From Chloromonas sp. AAM2 (Eukaryota; Chlorophyta; Chlorophyceae; Chlamydomonadales; Chlamydomonadaceae), in contig QAXH01003024.1 of NCBI GenBank assembly GCA_004335635.1, positions 1-44,943 of the forward strand: a stretch of DNA of 44,943 nt. The letters are read 5' to 3'. Positions 24,801 through 36,800 of this stretch are shown piece by piece (the stretch's first letter is position 1; every line of letters begins with the position of its first letter). The position numbers and the translations under genes are program-made. The notes under the pieces are model-generated. The model saw only the letters and a list, made by a program, of their open reading frames with translations. It had not been told where the DNA came from and did no database searches.

Positions 24801-27800
24801 CCTCCGCAATCTGCTGCTCTGCGTCCCTGCCATGCAGAGCCAACGGCAGCTGGTGGCTCCTGTCACTGTCGGCCGCCCTCAATGGGAACATAGGCGCTGA
24901 GACGTGCATGTGCCGGTGCATGTGTGGGTGTGCTAAGGTGTGAGCCGGGCCTGGTCTGAAAGGGCTTGCGCCAGTTGAGGTTCCGGGGCCGGGGCTGGTG
25001 ACAGAGCTTGTCCGGCCGCTGGGGGTGTCCAGGTGGGGCAGGCTGTCCAGTGTTGTTGTGTGGCGGCCGGATGCTGCAGGGCGAGTGCGTAGTTAAGTGG
25101 TAAGGTCAATGTCGAAGGTTAGCTAGCCAATCCTGTCACAGCCACAACAAGAGTTGAATGATTGGATGTGTGCACAGAAGGTGCACAGGAGGTGAATGAC
25201 TGGATGTGTGCACAGTACGCACAGCAGATTTGTGCCTCTACTGCGCGCCTGCTTTCCTCATCTGTCTCGGTTCTCTCCACCTCTTGCTTCCGTATGTAAT
25301 ACACATGCACACAAGTACAGCTCCTGTGGAGATCAGTAATGGGAGCAAATGCTGTGTAAGATGCTTGTAAGTTACATGCAATGAAAGCTCATTCTCTCAC
25401 ATTCTGTTTACATGATCATACTCCGACTATCGCTCATCTGTCCGTCTCTCTTGCTCAAGTATGTACACACGTGCACACCTGGACAGCTCCATGTCTTGCT
25501 CTGTGCTCTCACCCACCTGACAGGCCCTGGAACAGGGAGGTGGACATGCCGGTCCCTTCATGCCTGGATGAGCGGCTGCCCAACCCCTTGAAGAAACCGC
25601 CCAAAGACCGTGACATGTCCTTGCGCATTGACAACGGCTCCTGGTAGACGGGCGCCAGGTGCACTCTGACAGGGCGGTCAGGGTCATCCTCCACAGCATG
25701 CACCAGCACTGCCACTACCCTGTCTCTGTGGGCAGGGGAGTTTGCACCCAGGTCCACACTGCCTTGCGAGCTTGTCTCTGCACACAGAACGGGTGGCCAC
25801 ACTTGACACCATTCACAAGTCGAAACGTTACTGTACGATAGGTGATGCATTAGCGTTCTGCCCACAGTTTATGCATGAGTCAGGCTATATGTTATGAGTC
25901 AGGCTATGAGTGATGAGTTAGGCTATGAGTCATTGCATGAGTCAGGCCCAGAAGCACTTGCACACCAAGGTGTGATTTGACGCGGTCTTGTCGCAGCAAT
26001 CTACAACAGTGAGCAGCTCACCTCGCTTAAAGCGATTGAGGAAACTCATGCGCTGCGGCAGTGCCCTTGGGCGCGGGCTGATTGTGTTGGTCACCACGGC
26101 AGCTGCCTCCGCAGTCTCAGGCGGGTCTGGCCGGATGTGGATCACAAGCGCAACCCTGAAGGCAAACCAGAGCCGGCAATTACATGCGCTGGTGCATGTG
26201 TGCCAGGACAGCAACACCAGAGGTTGTTGGCCAGAATCGTCAATAGTTTGCAGGCAAAGCACTTGTGCGTGCAGAAGGTTCACATGCTATTCCAGCTTGA
26301 ATTACGCTAACATCTCACAAGCACAATGGTAAGGGGCCCATAGGGGCCAATAGTCCGCAACGGTCAGCACAAGCACTGGTTCCACTGCAGCACAAGGGCA
26401 AACTGGCACTGGTCAGGATAAAGTCTGCCCCATCTGTGATGCTACATGCCATTGGATGGAAATAGTTGCACAGCCACAGGCCATCGTATGACTAGGGCAG
26501 TGTGCCATAGCGCCCTGACAAATCTCGAAGTGGTGTCACGATTGAACTGAAGCGGCAAGCCTCTGCCAGGAGCAGCAGGTTGCACGCAGGACGGTAACAG
26601 CAACCCACGTGGTGCACACACCCACACATGCTATACAAGTGAACTGTTGACTCACTTGTACTCCGAGTCCAGTCCTTGTGATGGCAGCGTCACTGCTGAC
26701 CGGGTGCCGCCGCGGTTGAATGTGCTGTTGTGGTATTGATTGGCAGCCCGGCGCGTGGCTGACGGCCCCATCTCCCCAGGCCCCTGGAGCAACACACACA
26801 GCACAGGTGTTTGTTTCTCAAAGTGCTTTGGGCAAGGGATGACACCTTTTGGACAGCCAGGGTTGAGTGAGTGAGCGAGTGCCTGTTTGCATCTCCGACA
26901 AGTGGCACAGAATGCAAGCACATTGTACAGCTCAAGCTCCAGATACAGCATTTTCATACTCGCGTTGCAAAGGACTGCTAGGGTTAGTGCCCGAGGGTGC
27001 TTGTAGTGGTAGTGTGAGGCAGGGCCTGCAGCACATGGTAATACAGTGTTTTCTCCATTTTATCTTGAATTACAATGGATTCAGTACAGGGATTTTTCTC
27101 CATACTCCTGTGATCTTCTCAATGCTCCTGGAGCTATCTGAAGTATTGCGTTGACGTTGTGAACGCAGATGGGTGCGCATCACATGTTTGATGACCGTTG
27201 GTTCTTGCGCAAGTTCAACTGGCGCATCATGTGTCCCCAGACCTGCAGAGCTTGTTGCCTACCAGTGGATCTGAAACCACCATCATCTGAACGGTGATGG
27301 CTCGGTCGGGGGACACCGAGGACCAGGCAGCCTCTGACAGGGAGGAAAAGCCCGTGGACTGGGACTTGCGCCTGAACATGAAGACAAATAGGAGGAAGGT
27401 CTGCTACAAGCCTGGCAAAGGTCTGCTTGAGGACTGAGGTGGTGGGACGCACGTGCAGCACCCCCAGATGCACATTTCACCCTGCTCAACACACCTAGCC
27501 TTACAGTTTAGCTCCTACACAACCATCAATGCTTCAAATCAGCTTTGTGCTGCCTGACAAAGTGCTCACTGACCTGCCATCAACAAACACCACCGCTTGC
27601 AGCCATGATTTATTGCTTCGGTTCAGCACAAAAGCAGGGGTTGCAAGCTCTCCTCACCTGCCAAACAGTCCACCCAGGCGTCCTGCTTGCCTTGACGGTC
27701 GCTTTAGTGCACCACCGCCCGCACGGGGCTGGATCTGTGCCTTGCGCAGACTCTCAATCTCAATCGCTTTGAGCACATGCCAGGAGGCGGCAGCATCAGT

Positions 27801-30800
27801 CCTGAAACGTAGGTGGAAGGCCGAGACAACATGGAACAGACTCTGATGCACATGATTTGCCTGGATAGTAAGGTGTCGCTCAGTGCTTCTCCCTGCACAC
27901 TTGACCAGGCACTCTGCATGGGTATACATCTACCAGTGATGCATTAGCCTTGTCATGTTTGTCAATGGTTGTGCTGCTGTCGTGACAGTGCTGAACCCTG
28001 AGTACGATTGCCAACTCCTTGGCAATCTTTGCGAGCAGAAGATCGGATGGAGCGTTGTAATTGGTGACGCAACTGGGTGGGTGGGTGGTGGATTTTTACA
28101 TCTGTGTCGTCCGGCAAGTCGAACAGTATACATCTAGCGGGCATGCTTCCTGCCACACAGCTGGCCAGTCGCTCTGCACTGGTATGCGTGCGTGCGCACA
28201 TGCCATGCATGTTGCTTCGTGTGCGTACTTTGTGAGCGCGCTTGGGGCATCGATTTGCCTCATCTTGAGCCAACGAAGGGGGTCCTTCTTGTCTTGATGG
28301 GTTAGGCTGTGGGTCACCACCTGCTTGTTCATGATGCAGGGCCTGCACAAACACATGGAGGCTAATACTTGGCCAGTTGGCGGGATGCAACGGTACCTGT
28401 ACCTGCGACAATTTTGCATGTCGTGTTTCATTGTACTTCATGTTTTCACCCATATTTCTGCAGGGCTAGACATATTCGAAGCTTTGTGAGTCCATTCATG
28501 ACCCGCCCAAGACCCGTTTTCACTTGTTTCTGCAGGGTTTTACATGTGAGGACCTGCCCTAAATCTCTGGGCTGATCCGTAGCAATCAGGCTCAATGCGT
28601 GGCACGTACCTTTCCGACTGCAGCGATAGCTTTGGCACCTTGAGAGACATGTACACGGGTTCGTTCATCTGCACATAGAAGCTCTGGCTGCTGCCCGGTT
28701 GGATGGCCACCAGGCTGACGTTGGACAGACACCATTTGATTGCACCGGCCAGTTCAGCCCAGGAAAGCTGCAAGCACATGCAGAACATGTACATTATGTG
28801 TGAGCTGTCCGTGTGGAGGTGGCCCAGGCAAGTCTGAGGGCACGGAGAAGCCACATCTATTGCACGGATTTACGCGGCAAGCACAGCCCGTGGCACCAAC
28901 ACGGCCCAAGCTTACCTACGTGCAACCACATCTATGAGTCTCATGCATTGAGCAACGGCTTCTACGTGCTGTGGGCCGACAAATACATAAAACGCGATTG
29001 ACCCCGGATGTGTGCTTACCTTGTCCCAGTCTGCGTTGTCCTTTTCCAAATCGGCGCGGTGAAGTAGGTCGTTCTCGCGGCAGCGCGGACAAGCCCAACG
29101 AAGCTCGTCCCGCATGGCGCCCACCATCATCCGCTTAACTTCAGCCGACCCCGCAGGAGGCATGCTGGTGAGCTCTCGATAGCGGCGCTGCTTGCCGAGC
29201 TTGTACGCTAGGAGGTAGAAGCTGTTTACTGTGGCCATGTACCTGCATTTCAGTGGAAGCGAACAAGCGCAATCAGCAAGCGAGCTTGAGCACCCTGTCT
29301 CTAACTTCCTGCACAAAGTTGACAGCAGCAGTGTTGGGATTGTCGTAGCATTTTGGGTAAGCAAGGATGGCGTCGACAAAGTCTGAACTCCCAGGAAGAA
29401 ATACTTCACTTTCATGACGACCATGTCCAGCACTTCCGCGTGGCGGCCATATCAGTCACACACACCTAGCTTGTTCCTCTTCATGGCGTTCAACAGCTGC
29501 CTGGTCCAATCCATCAGTGCCAGACCTGAACACCTGCAATTCACAGGCGACAGCGAAGGTCATTGCCTTCAAACTGCATCGTCGCAACGCACCTTTCCCA
29601 GAGGAGGGACCATTTGTTGCAACCAGACCCACATGATAGGCAAGCGCAGAATGCAAAGACCAGGACCGCAGACTTCGTGGATTTTCTGACAATCAGAGCC
29701 ACACCGGCCAATCCGTGGGTCAGTTGCCTGCCATCCCTGGAACAGGACCGCTCAAACAACCTTGAACAGCCCTAGATTCAGAACCATATCCATGCCAGTT
29801 GGCTCCGTTATGGAAGATGCCAGGCCGGCGCCACCAATCAAAAGCTCAGTGCAGGTTCCCACGAGCCGGCTGCCACAGATCTCAAACCCATTGATCAGGA
29901 TTTGAGTGTCTCTACATTGGTGATACTAACGAGTGTTTCAACGTCCACGCAAGATCATGTGGAGTTTTAGAATAACAGGCATCTAATTTTGACTAATTGT
30001 AGCGATGATACGGTACCTACATTGGTGATGCTGGCTCGCATGGCCACAGCTGGTGATGCGGCAGGGCGTTGGTTGCCCTGGGCCAGCGGGTGCTCGGTGG
30101 ACGGGCGGACGGGCGCAGGGTGGGGCGCACTCCTGCTCGTCAGGGCCCCAGACGCCGGCATCATTGGGCTATCAAGCGGCTCACGCATAGCTACCACGTA
30201 GCCCTGCAGGACAGGCATGGACGACTCAAACGGTGACATAGTGTGCAGGCAGGCGATCATTTCCCTCAAAGGTTGCTTTGATAGTGATTTGAACGGCCTC
30301 TGTGCTGTCAAGCAGGCATCTGACAACACGTGCTTCTATTGTACCAGCTATGCTGGTCATACTGTGCTCACCCTAGGCTACTGCATATGCAGCTGGTCGT
30401 TCATACCGCACCCATGCCATGTCCTGATGGCGTGAACACTTGCCTGCATGTGGTAGGGTAGGCTGTTGGTGAGCACCACTGTGGGCTTGATTTTGACTGT
30501 TGTCTCCAGAGGCTGGGCGGCCCGTGTGAACTCTCCTGGGTAGAGGACCTCCACCTCGTGATGGGTGCCCAGCCGCCAGTCCACACGTGACTTGACTTTA
30601 ATCTATGCACGTGAGACAAGCCAGACAAACTGTCATATTGAAAGGAACAGTGAAGAGGGGACAGAAGAGAGGGACAGAAAAGTGGGCACAGAACAGAGGG
30701 GACAGAAAAGCCAGCACTGTGACAAGCCGCTCTTGAACTGCATGGCCATCCCAGTGTGAACACGCATCAGTTTGTGCTTTGCAGTGTTCAATTGACACAT

Positions 30801-33800
30801 TCAACGTCCACCCCCCATTGATCGCCCACCTTGCTTGTGAAGTGAATCGCATCTGCCAGGGGGTCTTGAGACGGCAGCGGCTCACAGCAGATGTAACCCT
30901 GCTGCTCAGTCATGGCGTTGACGTCCGGGAAGAGGCGAATCACGTCGTGCTGTGCTGCCATGTACCCCCGTGGCTCCAGATACAACACACCATCCAGGCA
31001 TGCCACCACAGGAAGGTAACGACCTGAAGCAACACAGAAGCAAGGGCTTGGGTTGGCTTGCTACAAGCCAGGGCAAGAAGCAAGGCATAAGCCAGAGCAA
31101 GGGGACAGGGCTGAGCCTGCTGTACGCAAGTAGGCATGCTACTGTGCACGGGCCCAAGGACAGCTGACTGGTCTGCTCACACCACAGCCTCCATACGTCT
31201 TGATAGTCAACAGGTTGGCCACTGGATCATGTGCCATATCATACACCCTGCGTACACGTGCCTTTCTACTCCATTCAAGTTTGGTTGGGAAACCGGGTCA
31301 TGCGCCAAAAGAAGCCCTCTTCATATGCCTCCCACCCAGGTGAAAAGTAACTGACTGAACAATGCATGGTCCCACTCATTTGGCCTGCACCTACCTTGCC
31401 CTGGTGCCAACAGCCTCATTCTGATGCCGTGCTCGTCCAGCACTTGATCGCCTGGGGCAGGCACGATTTGCTGAGCCAGGCTGACGGACGTGAGATGCAG
31501 CCGGAAGGACAAATCCATGGTTGTGCTGTTCTGCGCGGACAACAGCAGGCAGGAAAGCACCAGATTGGACAGGCAATCAGATATTCGTGCCTAATCCTGG
31601 CCCAGTACCACTGCCAAGTTACCTGCCACCATGAACGCCAAGTCCGACAGCCAAAACCTTGTGCTTTTGTGTTTGGACAACGTCATTTGCTTTTGAACCG
31701 GTTGTCTGCGCCCTGCCTACTGTCATGCTGTGAGCCCCTGGTTTCTTGCTACGTGACCAGATTCATGTCTGCCCTACATCTGCATTCCCTTGCCCAACCT
31801 TCAGCATCACGCCAATGCCCCTGCTAGTCCATGGGTGGAACTTCTGCGTCGGTCAACCTTCCTAGATGCACACGTACTCCTGCCTGCATGCCCCAGCCTT
31901 ACCTCGACGTACAGAGCGCTGTGCAGCTTGATGATCTTGGTCCTGCCTATGAGGGCCACGTCCACAATGAGCGGCACCCTGCGCTGCTCCAAAGGCATGT
32001 CCAGGTAGTAGCAGTACTTGCCCACAACGTCCGTGCTCACATCTGAAACAGCAGCGTTGTAACGAGGTGAGTTTGTGAATCAGGGATGGTTGTGTCCAAC
32101 TGCGCATGTCTTGCCGTGTGAGAAGCACGTCAGCCAGCGGTTAACGGTTTACATGTGCATGGTGACAGTTCCAGACAGCATGACCTTCAACGGGCGCCTG
32201 GAACAAGAATAAATGGAGTCCAGGAACAGCTAAGCATGGGTAGCAGAATAAAGCTGTGTGTATTACGCGCATAATACATGTATTATGATGTAAGGCTACA
32301 CGGCTGAGGAGCAAGCCGAGACCCCCTGAATGGCATGTATGCTTCTGAGCCCCTTGCATGCTTGCAAGCCCGTGAGCTACCTGTGAGCGGCATCCAGCTT
32401 CCTTCAAACTGGATGTTGATGACCCCAGCCCGCATGTGGGTGATGACCACGCCACCCGCGCCCACCATCTTGCATGACTTGTGCATTGGCTGGACCTGCA
32501 AGGTACGATAGACAGGACGTAGGTGAACCAATGCTTGTGATATACCTTACCTGGCTTGCACCAGTTGATGTGGGAGGTCAGGCCTACACAACAATGCCTT
32601 TGCGCAGGATGTCAACATGGCACACCTCCCTGTACACTACTAATGGTAGTTCAGAGCTGCAAGTCCGTCCGCAGTGTCGTTGCACTGACCTTCCTGAAAG
32701 CGACACGATCCCTTGTATCCTTTGTGACACTATCCCTTCCTGAAGGTGTCCAACGAGTGTTGATTCATAGGGGTTGACCTGTGACGGTAGCTGAAAGCCC
32801 AGCTCAATCTGGATGTGCCTACCTTCAGTTCCTGACCACGTCCAGTGGGGTTGAGCTTGCAAGCGTCCACTGCTCGGCTGCTGCCGTCTGCTGCTGGCCG
32901 CCAATACCAGATTGTCATGCCCGTCTGGTTCAGGATCAGGTACCTGCACAGGCCAAGTGACTTTCCCATTGTGATCAGAAGCTGACAGATCTCACATACC
33001 ATGTCAACAAACAGAGAAGGCCGGGCAAGCTCAGCAATTGAAAGGCGTGCCTTTAACAGCATAGCTTGTCATTATGAAGCGATGCAACCTGCGCTCAGGG
33101 TTTCGATTAGCAGTAGTTCGTAGCTACTCCGTAGTTTCAATTGTTTGAATTTTGGCCAAAAAAACTACGGTGTACGAGGAATAATCAATTCAGTTTTAGA
33201 AGCCCCGTAGGTACTATAACCACGGAATCAATGACATTTCAACAGAAAAGAGTTCGACCGTAGTTCACAAAGCATCGGTAATTAATTACATCGTGGCTTG
33301 TTTGACACAGTGCGTAGGTACACGATTCAAATCTGCAAAGTGACAGTTTGTTTGTGCGGCAACACTTTACATCCACAGCTTAGCTTAGCTTCAGACACAC
33401 GTTCTTTGATCATCAGGCGCAGATATCAGATCTAGCACATCCGCAACTCCTGGCTCTGCATCAGCTGGCTGGTCTGCTCCTGCCGCCTGCCCAGCAGACG
33501 CTTTGGTAGCCTTGGCAGCTCGCTCGCAGGGCGTCCAGCCGGCATATTGAATGCTGTGTCGGATGTGCTGCTGCAAGGTCTGCGGTTGGCTCCATTCGCG
33601 CGCCGTCCCCACCAAAAAGGTAAAAGAAGGCGCCGCGCAGGCGACCGTAGCTATACTATGGCAATTCATTGATATTCAGCGAATTATTCAGCGAGTTTGG
33701 GTATGACCGTGGTTACAGTACCTACGGCAATCAAATAATTTCTCTGAAAGTCGCATATGACCGTAGTTACGTACCTACGGTAATTGTTTTGGCCTGCCTG

Positions 33801-36800
33801 CCTAATCGAAACCCTGCCTGCGCTGGCCTCAGCAATTGTTGTAACACGTGGCGCAACACCGTTTGAATCATTGCATTCTAAGCAATTGTTGCAAACAATG
33901 CCCCAAAGGCATTCGAGACGATCCTCTGCATCACTGCAACAGTTTAGCTTATCTGCGTTACATGCATGTTCCTCAGCCAGTGCCAGTGCCAGTGCACAGC
34001 CTCTGCTCCCGGTGACCTGCATGGCACTTATGGCTTGTTTCATTTACCTGAATTACGTGTGTGTTCAAGAGCCAGCCAGTGCCCGTGCCCGACCTCTGCT
34101 CCAGTGCGTGCATGGCATGCATGCACCTCACCTCTGCGGCACCCTGCTCGTGATTGGCATGGTTAGGCCCATCTGCTCCTCCACAGGGGGTACGTCAGAA
34201 TGGTTGGGCGAGGTGGGCCGGCCCGAGCCGCCAAACCCGCCCGGTGCCTGTGCGTAGCCTCCCCCACTGTTCTCTGGCGAGGCTGTGTGAGTGAGTGGGT
34301 GAGTGAGCAAGCGAGTGAGTGTGTATGAGTGCCCTTTCACATCTGTATCCTCCGACAAATCGAACAGAAGATGGCTCAAAGTACTCCATGCGCAACATCG
34401 CCCTGCTTGCAGAGAACTGCTGGTACTAAGCCCAAAAAACCCCGCCATCGCCTGTGTCTTTCAGCATGGAACCGTGTTGCTAGTGATGACATTCGTACTG
34501 TGCATCCTGCTACCAGTGAGCGTTCTTGGCTTGATGATTGTCAAGTGCGTAATTTTTGGAGAGACATTGTGCCGAGCTGCAGTACCGTGGGTTGACCCAT
34601 GAAGAGCCATGTGGTGGTGCTGAGGATCACCTGTGTGTGTGGTGCGCACGCTAAAGGGCAATGGGGCGGTGGGAGTTTGCATGGCCTTGGCTAGAGCGAG
34701 GGTATCGCCAATGGTGAGAAGAGCTGCTGGGTGGAAGATAGCCTTGAGGGATTCGCTGGACTGAACGCCAACATACCTGAGCACCAGTTCATGCATGGCA
34801 AGGGCGAGATGCACTTTTAGTGATGCATGCAAGCTAGCTTGACTCATAGCAGATCTTGACTGTGCTAGATATGCTTTGACGATGAGGATATGCAAGGAGA
34901 CGAAACCTGAAATCTGGCCATGCATGTTCCCTGCAGTACCGAACGTCAAGCAGGACTTGCGCTGGTGACCTGATGTTTGGCATTGTGCTTATGGCTCACT
35001 CACATGGTTCTGTTGTCCTTGAAGATCTTGTTGACTGGGTTGCTGAGCAGGAGCACCACGGGCCATGGCTCCATCATGACGTCCCAGCTGCTGGTGCTGT
35101 TGTTAAGGTAGTTGACGCTGAACACGACCTCGACATTGCCGGTCTGCTGGGGCTTGTGGCCAAAGAACCTGTGCAAACGGTCAATCAACGGTCAGCACCG
35201 AGTCACCCAGTGCTGATGTGCATGATACCAATCAATTCTTTGAGCTTGGATGCAGCCTCTGACTCCAAGCAGCTCCTGCCTTCCCACAACATGCCAGCAT
35301 CACACTGTGCTTAGTTCATTATCTACTTGACTGCTGCCATTAGACTCTGCGTCAGGTACTTGTCAAACGAGCTGAACCGCGACTGCACAGTGTGGTACCC
35401 ATCACAAGCCCAACGAGCTTGATCGCAGCTGTGTAGTGTGGTGCTGCCAAGGCTATCAGCATGTTCTGCAACCAACTCACATGAAGTCGGTTATCTGGCT
35501 GGCGTACATTCGGTCCACACAGGCCTGAAGCACATCCGGTGCACCGAAGGAATTGCTCTTGTCGTTGCAGATGATCAACGAGACACGCTCCAGATTGAGC
35601 TCCATCTTCTGCAGAAAGAAACACACATCCTGGTGAGACAAGCTGCATGGCCACTGCATAAATATGTGAGGCTGGGACATGCACATACATCTTAGGACTA
35701 TGCATACAGGCAGTGCCAGAGGGAGACAAGCAGAGGTTGCCAGAATGTCTGGATTATCCATCAGTTTATACCATCAGAAGTTATTGAGCTCGTTGGGCAC
35801 GTGTTTGTTTGTGTTTTGCACCCGACTGAGTCCTCTGCAGCACTGCTATCATGTGGCCCACTTGCCTGGATCCTGCGCCGGAAGTGCCATGCTGTCTCCT
35901 GTATGTCAGGAGGTATGGACAACACCGCTGCCAGGCGCTCTGGGGTCATCTTGTGCCTGGCGAGCGGGAACATTCCCGGACCCTTGCCGGGCGTCATGTG
36001 TGCAGAGAGCAGGGCCAGGTCGTGAGACAGCATCTGGGCACACAGTGGCAGGGCACAAGCAGAGGCCTTGGGCTACGTACATGAGCAAGCTCACATGAGC
36101 AAGCACACATGAGTGATATACAAGACAGGCTGTGTGAAGCATAAGGACACAAGCAGGAAGCATGAGGGACACCTGCGAGCAAGAGAGGCTGTACAAATGG
36201 CACCTGAGGCATACGGCGAGCCAGGAGACTAAGAGGTCATCATGCTGTGAGCATAAGAATACAGCAAGCCAACCGGGGACACCAACATACGTATTCGAGT
36301 CCTACTTCATAAAGTAACATCCCTGATTTGTCAGTTGCAGTTGCACGCACCTGCCACAGCGGCACGTGTGAGAACGCCGCTCTGACCATGCATGTGTCAA
36401 GTTCCAACCGGAGGGTGCTGCGCCATGTTTGCCGTTCCACCTGCTGGGCCACATGAGTAAATTGCATTAACCAACTAACTAGTAGTAACTAATAGCCATT
36501 GCAGCTGAAAGCTATTGCAGGACTATCACTAGCAGCAACGCAAGCTGTAAGTACTGATTTGAACGATCTGGAGTGCCTGAGTGAGTATTCGCTGTCACAT
36601 AATCATCTGCGGGCCTCACCCTTGCCCCATGGTGTTGCTTGAGGTCAGTTTCCTCCGGTATTTGAATGTTGTGATCGTCCATCAAGTGCTTGGCACGGGT
36701 CAGAGCCAGAGCAAGCAGTTGCTCCTGCAGACAAAACGAACGTGAGTAAGACAGGGGCGCGTCAGGGCAGTGGCTACCCTCACAGTTTCTGGACATTCAT

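Larger units (their letters stand above)
25517..30203 (-). other. VPS13: VPS13 exons 32-42: remainder of VAB repeat 3 region with extra segments
   Basis: Exons 30017-30203, 29761-29909, 29466-29533, 29020-29242, 28610-28767, 28229-28342, 27658-27801, 27263-27371, 26656-26783, 26022-26155 and 25517-25777 all close in phase. Exon 36 (IQPGSSQSFYVQMNEPVYM) and exon 39 (SLSEAAWSSVSPDRAI) fit VAB beta-strand patterns. Exon 35 holds RWACPRCRENDLLHRADLEK, a CxxC-containing segment I do not know from VPS13. Exons 37, 38 and 42 are charged and less family-like, so they may be lineage-specific insertions. The exon 32/33 junction needed a non-adjacent acceptor (AGAG, exon start 29909) to keep phase. Confidence 0.75.

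Noticed and set aside
22582..24921. A 779-codon minus-strand open frame taken as an independent gene
   Set aside because: It reads through the intron 24283-24531 and past the donor at 22731. The spliced pieces join VPS13 exons on both sides in phase, so it is exons 43-44 plus a read-through intron.
33391..33669. A 92-codon minus-strand frame inside the hAT element as a transposase gene
   Set aside because: It is too short and shows no hAT catalytic or dimerisation motif. At most it is a remnant.
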